Shown: piece by piece, positions 11,401 to 23,590 of the stretch | Layout: the number at the start of each line of letters is the position of its first letter | Position numbering within the stretch: the first letter of the stretch is position 1 | Assembly (NCBI GenBank): GCA_003344405.1 | Contig: NOWV01000132.1 | Location: 62,001-126,000 of the forward strand | DNA: 64,000 nt | Direction: 5' to 3' | DNA from: Trichoplax sp. H2 | Taxonomy: Eukaryota > Placozoa > Uniplacotomia > Trichoplacea | Position numbers and translations under genes: made by a program | Notes under the pieces: model-generated | Told to the model about the DNA's origin: nothing | The model's input: the letters and a program-made list of their open reading frames with translations, nothing else | Databases searched by the model: none

Positions 11401-12310
11401 GAGAGAACGCAAAAAGCGAGAAGCTCCGAAAGTACGAACCAAAACAGATTGATTTTATTGCAGAAATAAAATGTAACCAACCGTCTAATAAATATAACAT
11501 TCATCTTAGCCAAAAAAAGAGGAAAAACCGGTTAATCCTTTTGGTGATCCAGATGATGATGATGAAGATAAAGATAAAGGAAAAGGTAATCCGTTTGGCG
11601 AAGAAGAAGAGGATGAGGATAAAGGAAAGGGAAATCCATTTGGTAATGAAGACCATGATAACAGCGAAGATGAAGCGCCAGGAAATCCTTTTGGCGACGA
11701 AGAGGAAGAGGAAGAAGAAAAAGAAAGCGATGAAGGTGCTGGTAATCCCTTTGGCAATGGCGACGATGAAAACGAAAACGAAGATAAAAGCGCTGGAAAC
11801 CCTTTTGGAGGCGCTGATGAAGATGATAAGGATAGCGTAGAAAAATCTGCACCAGAATCGAAGGCAACTAGTGCAAGATCAGCTAGAGTTAAGAAAGCTA
11901 GCAACAAGCCCGACAAAGTGCTCTATCAGGTTTATATAAATACGCAAACTTACTTGCTCTGATCGATTATAACGCTAAAACGAACCTCCCTTGCAATAAA
12001 AATATGTGCTTCGTTATGCAGGTTCGTGCAAAATCTAATTACATAGGTACCGATCCCGATGTATTAAGCTTAGTCAAAGGAGATTATATCAACGTCATTG
12101 GGTTTGATAAAGAACGTACAGATAATGAGGTAATACGGCTACTTATATAAAATCATTCATTCTGATCAACACACTGGCAAAAATGGCTTACTGAATTACT
12201 TTTACCTTACCAATTTTTAGGATGAAGAATGGTTGATTGGTATTCGACGTAATGATCACGTGAAAGGCAGCTTTCCAGCTTCCGCAGTGGCCAAGGATAC
12301 TACGCTTTGA
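8469..12310 (+). CDS. Amphiphysin/BIN-like N-BAR and SH3 protein with NPF array
   Basis: Exons in phase: 8469-8513, 8760-8840, 9302-9356, 9552-9646, 9979-10074, 10167-10229, 10357-10487, 10751-10826, 11085-11170, 11266-11294, 11388-11431 (or -11398), 11510-11929, 12022-12129, 12221-12310; about 472 residues. Exons 1-8 match the amphiphysin N-BAR domain, which senses and bends membrane: amphipathic start MPDFFSKKARRAQEK, then GKADET, SRIAKRGRKLIDYD, NELPAIYDSRVAFYV. The last two exons form an SH3 domain (NYIGTDPDVLSLVKGD, EEWLIGI, GSFPASAV), which in this family binds Pro-rich motifs of dynamin and synaptojanin. The linker is unusual: exon 12 holds six NPFG motifs in very acidic spacers, candidate EH-domain ligands. 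Two donors (GTGAGA at 11399, GTACGA at 11432) both keep frame for exon 11, so a short basic stretch may be alternatively spliced. No vertebrate-type clathrin or AP2 boxes were seen. Confidence 0.9.
9069..9084. repeat. GA microsatellite in amphiphysin intron
   Basis: A short run of alternating G and A inside the intron between exons 2 and 3. No sign of function. Confidence 0.6.
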
Positions 12311-15300
12311 TTATCTTAGGTTTTATCATTTTTAATTAAGTATTATTTTTACCTTTATACTAGTTGATATTCAAATTAAATATAGGTCAATTGCAGCCCG
12401 ACATAGCTATTTCGATATTAACAAGTTGATAATATAAAAGCTTTATTTTCATGATATCTGGCACACTATAAAACAAGTATAAATTGCAAGCCTAAATATG
12501 AAATAACGTATATAATGCATGATAACTCATATGATAGCGAGTTTTAAAAATTAGTGTTAGCTCAATATATCGGCAATTAAGTTTGAAAATTTGGGGTTAC
12601 TGTAAATAATACTCTATTTATAATGTCGATTAAATATAGTACAATTCCGTATTGAGAAATTTTAGATGACTATATTTGCTGTCGCTCCGCATGTGGACCA
12701 GTATTAATGAAATTATTCGTATGTTACGTGCTGCATCGTAGAATTTTATCTAACTACTCGTAAATACTAGCTACGTATATCCTACCTTATGATACTTAAT
12801 CATGAGTTAAAATCAGAAAAAATAAAATATTCTTCTGCTACGATTTAATTGAGAACTTGCAGCTTTTCATTTTTACTAGCATTACATATCCTGTATCCAA
12901 TATTTCGAATTACGATTTATCACGATAGATTTGGTATTCATTGAACTATTTTATTCTGGAACAACTTGAGTTTACTATTACCTTGTAATAACCATTGTAG
13001 ACTCTAGTTGACCTTAACGCTAGTAGTACTTTGATACTGGTAACGACCGCCAATCATTTTAAATATTTATTTACTTATATATGTTGCAGAGTGAAGAGTA
13101 ATTAGAATGTAAGACGATGTTTATGACTTGGCGTGTATGCTAACATCAATTTTAAAACGTTTTGCATAAATAGAAATTATGCGTGGACCATGAATGGGTT
13201 CGCCTATAATGAATTCATAGAATTGAGTTGTCTACTATGAGTAGCAGGGAGCTCATTCACTGGTCTACGCCATCATTTATAGTAAAGAAATTGACTTATT
13301 CTAGTTCTGTAGCTCAACAACGATATAATTTTGTCGCAGATTTTAGTCTAGTTTTTAGATTGGATTTTATTAGACTCCATCATCGAGGTAATAAAAAGTA
13401 CCTCTATCGACTCCATGATATTATCGTTCGTAATCTTATTGTCTAATATATCAAAACTACGTAGTAAAGCGTATTAGAACCAGCTTATAAGTTCAAATAC
13501 AGCTAACTGGAAACATAAGCAAATCACACATTCGGTTCAATTGGACGGGTTGTTATCTAGTAATTATTATAATGCAAGCTTGATTAAATTTCTAACTACT
13601 TAGCTGATTGGTCTTCTAGTTAGATAATAACCTGCCGTAAATGTATTGTATGAGTACACAATTATCCATACGCTATGTAAAACATTATAGTTCAATCATT
13701 ATAATTATCGGTTCGTGATAAGTAACTTAATTAACCCAAAAATCAGTTAGATTGGGGCTACTTGAGTGTGAGTGCGATAGGTTCTCCCGGAGTCTCTACG
13801 GTAGGAGAAACAGTGGATTGTTGAATTTGTCTTTCCTAAGAACATTTGTTTATGTTCAAAATGCAGCTCAACGATCAATCAAGTTGTCGACGAACGCTCT
13901 ACTTCATCTAAGATCGAGCCATAACTTCTAGACTAGTAGTTCAAGGCTAAGCTACGAAACCCTGACTAGATTAAAAAAAAAAATCATTTATAATGTAGGC
14001 ACATAGCACATCAATATCAGTGTATTATTATTCCTTGGATAATATTAAAAAACTTTATAATCCTCTACATAAAGTAGGTCAAACACCTCAGATTAATTCT
14101 AATTGTCGGTCAATCTTAATATACGGTAGTTAATCAAACCCGCATTTACCCCCCAACTTCTTGAGCTGATACCGCGACTATTTCTTTGCATTCCATATTA
14201 TCATAATAATAATAAAGCCAATTCTATTTATAGACTTCCACATCAATTTAAATTCCCTCCTGGGATAACCAGCCTTTGATTCTATTCTAATAGGCGTTAT
14301 CGCATCAAAATTTCCTTAACGAATTAAATGACAGTTACTATGGAAACTAACCCACTTTCTTCAAGAAAATGATTATAGTTTTTGTACCTTAGTATTGTCT
14401 GTTTGTGAACCAAGTTTTCTAGACTTGGATAAATAAAATTTTAATACTGATTATGACGTCGAGAAGCTTTAGACGTTCTACCTACTACCCATTCACATGT
14501 TCAATTCGAATTAGAATCAACAATAAAGTCTATAGTTCTATAATTATGCCTGATCTTGTCGATACGATCATTTTTCTTTGTCATTCCCAACACTAATACT
14601 TTTCATCGTATAAGTTCAATATCTGTTATGCATTACCCAGTGCACCTGATTCGTATTGACATCGATGGTAAAATAGCGATGCCATTGGTTTGATTCATTT
14701 AACTTGTTATTTTAAGTAGTAAATTGTACGTGTATATAGCTATTGCAACGCTGTTGAGTCGTTAATTACGTTCACGATTGGCTTCGCAAATTTAATTCAA
14801 AATCAGTGTAAGAGAGAAGTAGTAAAAGATAATTTTCCAGCGTTACAAGCGGAATAGCATGATCGCCAGTGGCAATCAATATGGACATTTCCTAACTCAA
14901 TCCATTTTAATAACCAATAGCAAGAATTAGGCTGAGTAACTGTCAGTAAGGACTTTCTTAATATCAAATTAAAACTATATCGTCCTTAATCATCAAGACA
15001 TAAAGTGAGGTAGCACCTTCCAATACGTTATTATTTACCTTGGTAGAATATCGACAAATCATTAACAAATTTACAATTTACCATATGCTCCAACCTTACA
15101 GCAGTTATCTCATTATGCTGCGCTAATAGAAATTGGTATAGCCACTCATAAAGACCACTGTTCATATAAAACGATTACAAATAAATTTAAAATTTTTAAT
15201 TAGCGTCGCTGGTGGAAGCCACTCTTCATTACTTGCAAACACCTTGACATTGCATTCAAAGTTCGCTTTCTAATCTCTATTTCAAGATAATTACGATATT

Positions 15301-15522
15301 ATACAAGATTTGTCATCACCTTTTATCATGGATAATAAATAGCCAGTTTTATTCTACTTTTAGCTTACCATCTTAATTTTATCGATTATCCATTGGCAGT
15401 AGTTAAAAATTGTTCTCGACAACCATCAAAACTACCAAAGTCTCGCTTATACGCATTTTTCTGGTCGTAGCTGTTGTTCTATGGTTGGCTATGTGATTGG
15501 TTAACCGATAGAATTCAATCGG
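12311..15522. other. Intergenic, no gene seen
   Basis: 3.2 kb between amphiphysin and the first transporter. The longest frame (72 codons, 13228-13446) has no recognisable motif and lacks convincing codon structure. No RNA gene was recognised by eye. Confidence 0.45.
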
Positions 15523-17451
15523 TTGAAAATAATAACAAAGTCTTCAATTTATACATGTTGTTATTATTCTCCTCTGCAGTCAATGGATAACGCATTCCAT
15601 CAAGAAGATGAAAGATATCAATATGAAAATAATCGTGACTCTATTCCTACCGGTACTTACCATCGTGGCCGATGCTGCCGGTTTGCCTACGTTATTAACA
15701 TTGATTTATTAGTAAGTAAAATTTATTACTTTTTCTTCTGGGGAGCTATTGGTTGTGTATTGCCATTTTTAGGCATCTACTATAAACAACTTGGGCTATC
15801 GCCACTGCAATGCGGCTTATTAATAGGAATTAGGCCTTTTATCGACACTTTTGGTGCGCTAATTTGGTCACGTCTTGCACATAAAAAACCAATTAATCAG
15901 ATTGCTCTGGTGGTCTCTATCTTAGCATGGGCTGCTGTCACATTTTCAATATCGTTTATTCTTCCAATGAGCAATTCTTGTACTACAACAGACGAATTGC
16001 AACCCAAATCCAACCTTACAACTGTAAGCGTTAACACAATTACTTTTTCTTCAGTTGGAACAAATGTCATGGAAAATTATCGTAATTCTACAATTCTCCT
16101 AAATCAAATCAATGATCAGTCTATTCCTACACTAGATGATAAATTAGTCAGCGGCAATAATGACCATTATCCCATTATTGAATCAACATCATCATCGAGT
16201 AATCATGCTAATCCAGATCAACATTCCAGCAATGTTCATAGAAGGGAAGAAAAAGATAAACCCCAAATTAGCTTAATATCGTTTGGCTATTGGCCACAAC
16301 CAAAACTATTTCTCTCTTTAATGTTAATATGTTGTATAGGTCAAATTCTTGCTTCTCCAGCACAAACACTATCTGATATCGCAACATTAGCTTACCTTGG
16401 TCAGTCAGTCGACAAATTTGGATTGCAGCGGTTATGGGGAAATCTAGGTTGGAGTTTATCCACATTATTAATTAGTGTTTTATTAGAAGACAACTTTTAC
16501 TTATTACCGTGGTGTAATCCATCTACATTAGGGCGAAATTATCAACTTTGCTTTTACTCATTCTTGATTATGATGATTTTAGCCGCTATTACTGCTAGCC
16601 AATTTAAATTTAAATTAAATAATGCATCAGTAGATACCTATGCTTTACATTTAGTCGATGAAAATATGGCATTTCTATATGAGCATCAAGCTAGACCTTC
16701 AGGATTATTCCAGTTCTTAACCACTGTGAGGATAATATCGTTTTTCATCATCTTATGGTTCCTTGGTTGTTGCTATGGGGTGCTATTTACCTTCCTATAT
16801 TGGTATTTAGAAGACTATGGTGGTACACCGTTATTATTCGGCATTGCAACATTAGTAAACCAAAATTCTGAATTAATAGGTTATTTTCTATCCGATCGAC
16901 TAATTTGTACTATGGGCCCAATTCGTCTAATCTATATTGCATTAATAGCTAATGCTGCTCGCTTTATTTACATCTCATTTGTAAAGCAAGCATGGTTAAT
17001 ACTGCCAGTTGAAATATTGCAAGGTTTAACACATGCCCTCGTTTGGTCTGCTAGCATATCATATGTCTATAACTTAATCCCTCAGCACCAATTTCCAAAA
17101 GCAATTGGCATATTGCAAAGCATATATCATGGCTTCGGTATGGCAAGTGGTGCATTTCTAGCTGGTCTGCTAATCCATTACTATGATACAGCTCTAGTAT
17201 TTCGTGTCTATGGGATAATTTCGATTATTTTATTTATTATTTTTTGGGCTATTCAATATCTTATACGCAGGCACGATGAGAAAATACGTAGAGAAGAACA
17301 AGCTAATTCAGTATCGTATGACAGATTACGATTGCCATCATTAGAAGAAGAGTTTGAGGAATTGTTGGAAGATGATGAACCAATAACTTTTCGAGAATTA
17401 GCTGTCATGGATAGCAGCAACTATCCCAGCGAAAAAATTCCCGGAATATAA
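15523..17451 (+). CDS. MFSD6-like major facilitator superfamily transporter, copy 1
   Basis: One uninterrupted frame of 642 residues; a second ATG at 15583 (MDNAFHQ) is an equally good start. A multipass membrane protein with helix 1 at about 66-90 (FFFWGAIGCVLPFLGIYYKQ) and a GLSPLQCGLLIGIRPFID loop-helix typical of the MFSD6 branch. A large hydrophilic loop follows at about 150-258 with NLTT and NST sequons, probably luminal or extracellular. LQRLWGNLGW (301-310) is the MFSD6 signature after helix 4. Further helices run to about 580, then an acidic tail (LEEEFEELLEDDEP). MFSD6 proteins are poorly characterised; the substrate is unknown. It shares architecture with the gene at 25392, so the two look like diverged duplicates. 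The absence of introns could reflect retroposition. Confidence 0.87.
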   Translation: MKIITKSSIYTCCYYSPLQSMDNAFHQEDERYQYENNRDSIPTGTYHRGRCCRFAYVINIDLLVSKIYYFFFWGAIGCVLPFLGIYYKQLGLSPLQCGLLIGIRPFIDTFGALIWSRLAHKKPINQIALVVSILAWAAVTFSISFILPMSNSCTTTDELQPKSNLTTVSVNTITFSSVGTNVMENYRNSTILLNQINDQSIPTLDDKLVSGNNDHYPIIESTSSSSNHANPDQHSSNVHRREEKDKPQISLISFGYWPQPKLFLSLMLICCIGQILASPAQTLSDIATLAYLGQSVDKFGLQRLWGNLGWSLSTLLISVLLEDNFYLLPWCNPSTLGRNYQLCFYSFLIMMILAAITASQFKFKLNNASVDTYALHLVDENMAFLYEHQARPSGLFQFLTTVRIISFFIILWFLGCCYGVLFTFLYWYLEDYGGTPLLFGIATLVNQNSELIGYFLSDRLICTMGPIRLIYIALIANAARFIYISFVKQAWLILPVEILQGLTHALVWSASISYVYNLIPQHQFPKAIGILQSIYHGFGMASGAFLAGLLIHYYDTALVFRVYGIISIILFIIFWAIQYLIRRHDEKIRREEQANSVSYDRLRLPSLEEEFEELLEDDEPITFRELAVMDSSNYPSEKIPGI

Positions 17452-18957
17452 TGCCTTAGCGCAGTTAAAAGGTTAAAATACTAAAGATTGAACAGTAAAA
17501 ATATGAGATTAAAAATATTATGTAGTTTCTTATACTGGGCCCGACAGCAATATTTAAGATTAAGAGATTGCTAAAATTACGTAAATAACAAGAAAGTCAA
17601 AATTATGTTATCATGATTACAAGTATATTATTAATATATCCTGCTTAGTTCAAAAGTAGTTAATGCTCTGCTTACTTATATAACATTTCTCAATTATTTT
17701 ATTTCCGATCCTTATTTATGTTAAAGCAAAACATATCTGATATGGTGCCTTATTTAATAAAGACGCCCTACCAATTGACTTTTGGAAAACGCTTGTAGAT
17801 GGTTGCAAATCATTTCTTGCTAAATATCCATGCAAAAATATCAATGATATGTAATTTATGAGCAGCCTTACTGCTTATAAAAACATAAAGATACAAATAT
17901 AATCATTAAAATCAACAAGAAGTTAGCCTAAAGATATCGGCAGCCATGTATACTATCAAACATTTATTTCAGATTTTAAAGATGCAGGATTAAGAAAAAT
18001 TTATCTCATTTTAAATTTGACTAGAGACTTGAGTATAATCGACCGAATTATAGAATCAAGAACTATGCTAAACGCAACAGAAATAAACAATTTTACGTGT
18101 TTAGAGTAAGACTATCTAAACGTGATTGGGTTTATACCCAATATTTTGCTCTGGTACCTATAAGTCAACGACTGAATTTCTATGTAGAAAATTATACTTA
18201 GATATTAGCATAACGATGCCAAACTGTATGTTTTTGGTCTTTAAAAGACTTATTAGAGATGTATCGAATCGTTCAGATCGATAATCCCTTTTACTTATGA
18301 AAGTTTTTCCTTAATAAGTAGCTTCCATTTAACGGTTAAAAGGCGACTATTTATCTATTTTGCTTTGCATTTTAAAATTGCGTATATAAAATTTTTGAAT
18401 ATATTTCATTAACGTTATTGCTGAAGAAATTTTAATTCCGTATTAAAATAAATTTACACTGAAAATGAAATTGTTACTGATAGCTTGCACAATATCTTAT
18501 TTTGCGACTGAACAAATCATGTTCTGCCAGATTATTATGAGATTCCATTGCTTAGTATCTACATTTTCGCTTCAATTAAGTAACTACTACGAAATGAAGT
18601 GAATGCATGAAATCTCCATTAATAAATTCTATTTAATCCGTTCTATCCGTATTGCGTATTAATCTTAAAAGTATGGATTGATTTAATCGAAATTAATCTG
18701 CTATCGAAACGTGAAATTACTCCTGAAAGAATTTAAAATAATTTTCTTTCAATATTCGAAAATAATATAGACAGTTAGTAATGAATAGAAGTATACCTCA
18801 ATACTCTAGTCTCACTAATCAATCCTTGCACTACAGATTGCAAAACTTGAGAATATTAGCTACTCTCAACGTAGCCTAAATGATGGTGCAATTTAGAAGG
18901 CACGTAGTTTACGGTAATGAGTGACATACTTTAAAAAATGAATTATATTACAAGGAG
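17452..18957. other. Intergenic, no gene seen
   Basis: AT-rich sequence after MFSD6-like copy 1, including its presumed 3' UTR. No exon-like stretch recognised. Confidence 0.45.
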
Positions 18958-19425
18958 TAGTATTCAATATGCATTTCACGCACGAGGTACATACAGGAAA
19001 TAATTGTTATGGTAATTTTTTAATAATAAAAATTAACAGGATAGATCTCGAATCCATACGATAGACGATTAAACTCTAGATATTACAAATACCAGATGTA
19101 TTACAAGAATCAGCATTCGAGATGCATTTCGCACACAAAGTGCATACAGGAGATAACTGTAATAGTAATTTTCTCAATAACTAAAAACTACTAAAGCTAA
19201 CAGAATAAATCTTAAATCTTAATCCATTCGTTAGAGGGTTAAACTCTAGATATTACAAATACCAGGTGTATCATATAGATCAGTATTCGAGATGTACTTC
19301 GCCTGCAAAGTACATGAGGAGATAATTAAAATTTTCTCATTATAAAATTTAACAGGGCAGGTCTCTAATCCATACGATAGAAGGTTAAACTCTTGATATT
19401 ATAAATACCAGGCGAATTTAGTTCT
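18958..19425. repeat. Three diverged tandem copies of a ~155-bp unit
   Basis: Each copy contains a block resembling ATTCGAGATGCATTTCGCAC, then GTGCATACAGGAGATAA, then an AT-rich spacer with AATTAACAGG, then AATCCATACGATAGA, then GGTTAAACTCTAGATATTAC and AAATACCAGG. Copies start near 18958, 19111 and 19280. Divergence is about 15-25% by eye, with small indels. Confidence 0.7.
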
Positions 19426-22400
19426 ACATGAAAACAAAATCTTGTAACCTAGCAATACTTCGATGTTATTATATTTGTTTTAAAATCAATTTCATCTTAC
19501 GCATAATATATTCATGCATAGCTTAAGATGTTGATAATTAATTTCATACCAAATTTTAATTCCGTCTTAACTAAGTAGGGTTGAAAGAGCATTCCATACT
19601 TTTTCAATTAGTACGATACTTGAAGCTAATCTAATTTTAGTAAGAATTAATATCAATTACAATATATGAATTTCCTATGATAAAGTGCTAAATTACCACA
19701 AGATTTACACATAAACTCGTATCTAGTCAATTTGTAATGTCAATTTCGAATCTATTGGTGCCATATTACCAACTTTAGAGTAATTTCTTAATAATATCCT
19801 CGTACAACATAATGATCACTGTAATCATTGGCAAGTATGGTATATTACTTTATATTTATATACAGATTGGTCTTTGATTCTCACTGAAAACATTTGCGGT
19901 GTGCATATACCTTATACAAGAAAATTTCCGTCTGTTTAGTAAGATCGATTAAATTTGTATTTGAATCTGTCTCTAATAATTTGCTTTCATATAACATTTT
20001 ATGCAACCTTTAAAAATCAATACGATTTTATAATTCCAATTGAAGCAAAATTAATCATACTTAAATATGACTATTTTTAAACTATTAAATCAATGCATTC
20101 CATATTCTACGCGTGATCATGAACAAGCACATAATTAATTTTATAATATTGATGCACGATCTGATAGCATCATTCCATCTGCTTAAGCTAGCGCTAAAAT
20201 AGTGCTAAACTAATTAGCTATCAATTTAAACGTGAACTATGATAATTGTGGATTTATAGAATTACGATAGAACGGGCTAAGAGTTTTCTTATAGATGAAA
20301 TTATAAATTTCTCTTCGCTTACATCGTACTCTACTAAAATGAAATCAAACTTAAAAATTTTAATAGTATCTATCGCTCATTTATCTAATTTATTTATAGA
20401 AAGTTAAACCAATCCTTTACAATATGCTCTCTACTATTCTGATAGCGTATGTTAAGGACTACTCGCCATTGATATATGCTATCAATTCACAGCATCCATT
20501 CGCCTCCATACAAACTGGGTCTAAAATATTGCTACTTCACTAATCCATTATTTCCTACCCAACTTTGAAGCTAAAATCTAACTTAAACCTATAAATTACA
20601 ACGCACCTTATGTTACGGCACAAGCAAATATTTCATTATTATAGTACAGTTTTATATCACATTACAATAAATGGTTAATTCTAAAAGCAAGCATAAATAT
20701 AAATATAAAAATTATGGTAACAGCTGTCAATAAACGGATCTTTCATCGTAAAAATGACCATGATCCATCACGAATATTTTAAAATATTTAAGAGAATAAA
20801 GTATCCTGAATTGATATTATACTACTACGCTAAGGCAATTTACTTTATCAGAACCAATTTATATTATGTCAATAATAACAAAACTTATTAGAATGGATAT
20901 TAAGAAGCAGAATGATGCACAAGTACCAATGCTTCGAGAGTTCCAACAGTATCACACTTACAAGCCTAACTTTAATTTTACTATTTTTAAACATTTTATA
21001 CTATTTCTTTAGCCTTAACTTAAAATCGGTATCAGGTGATAATCTACAATGTATTATTTGTTTTATATTTGTATTTAAATTTAGTAAGGTGTCTATTGGA
21101 CTGCACTATATTTAAATACACCCAGTAACTTCGAACGAAAGTCCTAAAAGTGGTTCTGTTAAGTATTCAAGAGTAAAGATCATACGTCTAATTGCGTCAT
21201 CGACAAATAAGAATCAGTTAGCATTCTCTCGGCTAAAATTATTTGTTTTTTATTTATCATATCGGTACCTCAAGGACAGAGATGTATTTCATTCCTGATA
21301 CCATTCTGTTTTGATGTACAGTAACGTAATAGTATAAATTAAAAGTTTACTTTTACGGTATATCGAAATAATGGCTAATAAAGGCTAATTTTAGAATGGT
21401 TAAAAGAATTAATTTGAGTTTATTAAACAATCATGGTCTTCAGTTGTAAAGAATTAGTTCTATATGACTACAAAATGAAGTTGCTACAAGTTTGCAAAGA
21501 GTTTCTGTAGTTACATGGCTACAATAATTAATCCAAATATAATAATTCAAAATTCATTTTATAAACATATTCGATTCTAATTTCATTTTCGGATATCGCT
21601 AATGCCTACCTGTATTACGATATTCCTTGCATTGCGTCTAAACAGACAGATAAATTTTTAGTCATAACATAATATATTATCACGTAATAATTCCGTATTA
21701 ATGATAAATTTACACACGAACAGAAGAAACTTTTGTCATCTCTCTTCGATATGATGCAAGTAAAGAAAAGAAGCGGCTACATTAAAATAGTAGTGATACA
21801 TAATACGTGCATAGTTCATAGTCAAATCTTCAGAAGCAATGCCCGATCAGATGAAGGCTCGGAAGTATATGTGCAAGTTTTATTTTTTAATAGATTGTTA
21901 TGGATCTAAATATGAACAGAGATGACTCTAATGTCTCAAACAGACAAGGATCTTGTTTTAAAATTTCAGCGAAAGCTATATTTTTTAGTTTTTAGACATC
22001 GCTTTTAATTTCCTAACCCTTAATTAGAATAAAAAATAAAGCCTATTTGTAATTAGCTCATCCTTAGTATCAGTCATCCAGTAATCACCTTACTTTAACA
22101 TTCTTAATCTTTATCCGGCATTACTGCCTCATTATTGATAGACAATTTTCTTCTCTGTTAAGTCATAATAGTCTTGGCTGACGACGTAATTAAGGAATTG
22201 AAAATCTTCTTCTTGTATTATGAATTTCTTTTCTATTTCTTTGTCGTATGAAATGAATTGATTTCTCTTATGGACAATAGAAATAATAAATAGATCAAAT
22301 AGCATAGCTACCATGACAATATACGCTTTTAAATTCTTCTCTAACGTTAAACTATATGGCTTCTTTATCTAAAAATATTCCATTTCTTATCTACTATAAC

Positions 22401-23255
22401 AATTTCATAACAGTCTTATCTACGGAGTTAACTAACAGAGGCCTTGTTCATACTAGTTATCAATAGAATCTTTATCAGCATCAATCACAATGTAAATAAA
22501 AATTACGTAGAATGAATTAATGAGCACAAAATAACATTTAATTACAACTCATTTTAAAATTGCATTCGTAAAATCGTTACTTTTCCTTGGTACCCACTTT
22601 ATTCATGAAAATGAAAAAGGTCCATCGAGCTCTCTACGCTAAGTAAATGAGAATTTCTCTTATCTAAGAATAATCTATGATCAAATTAAATACAATATCT
22701 CTTCTTAGATACAAAATAATGTAGAAGTAAAATTATCAAACTTGATTAATGAGATTTTTATTATAGTAGATCATATTTTAACTGCAATCACACTATCCTA
22801 TTAGGATAACGGTAACACCATCAGGCCTACAGGCGATGTTGAAATGAAGTTACAGAAAATAATAGACTCAAAGAACGCCAAGTATGTTAGATAAGGAAAA
22901 TTAAACTAATAAGAATTACTCAATTCTGATTTAAAAATTATCAGTTGAAGGTACCTGGCTTCGATATTTAAAAATTCCTAATTTTTCGTCGAGAAGCAGA
23001 GCCATTGCGAGTAAGTTATTAACGTCTTTCCTTAATTTTACTGCACTTTAAATGCCGGACAATATTATGTCTAGTATTTTCATTAATCTGTTCTGATTGA
23101 TGATATAGTAATACTTGAGGAAAAATAGTAGATTGATGGATTGTAATCTACATCTCTTCCGTATAATTATAGCACCGGTGCATATTGGTGCAGATCGTAA
23201 TTTTCATATCGCTACATTGGATTCAGTAACGTAACTGCCATAAGTACTTTGCTAC
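19426..23255. other. Intergenic, no gene seen
   Basis: AT-rich, with only 60-67-codon incidental frames (for example 20912-21115 on + and 22132-22314 on -). No family motif was recognised. Small split genes cannot be excluded by eye. Confidence 0.4.
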
Positions 23256-23590
23256 TTAACTCGCTATTAGCTAGAATGAAAGACTAAACAGCACGTATAA
23301 ACTCTACAAAAGCCGGCTTTTACTATACATGTAAATGAGCACTAAATTAATCGCCGCCACACTCACAACATACCTTAGTTACCGCAATTAATTGAAATTT
23401 CCTTAAATTTCACGTTTCTTGAAGAAGTACGTAGTTTACTGAAGAACTCGCTAGTAGCTAAATGAAAGACTCAGCAATATGTATAAACCCTACAAGAACC
23501 AGTTTTTACTACACACGCGTATGTGCAATAAATTAACAGCCTTAACGTTCATAGCATAAATTAGTTGCCGCAATGAATTAGAATTTAAAA
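23256..23590. repeat. Two diverged tandem copies of a ~165-bp unit
   Basis: Both copies run: ACTCGCTATTAGCTA or similar, AATGAAAGACT, GTATAAACYCTACAA, CCRGYTTTTACTA, AAATTAAYMGCC, then GTTACCGCAATTAATTGAA or similar. The second copy begins near 23432. About 20% diverged. Confidence 0.6.

Noticed and set aside
11506-11916. Long Ser/Leu-rich frames antisense to amphiphysin exon 12
   Set aside because: They are mirror images of the acidic NPFG repeat (GAT/GAA codons read as Ser/Leu on the other strand).
13228-13446. 72-codon plus-strand frame
   Set aside because: No motif, no splice sites, no neighbour in phase; within chance expectation for the region.
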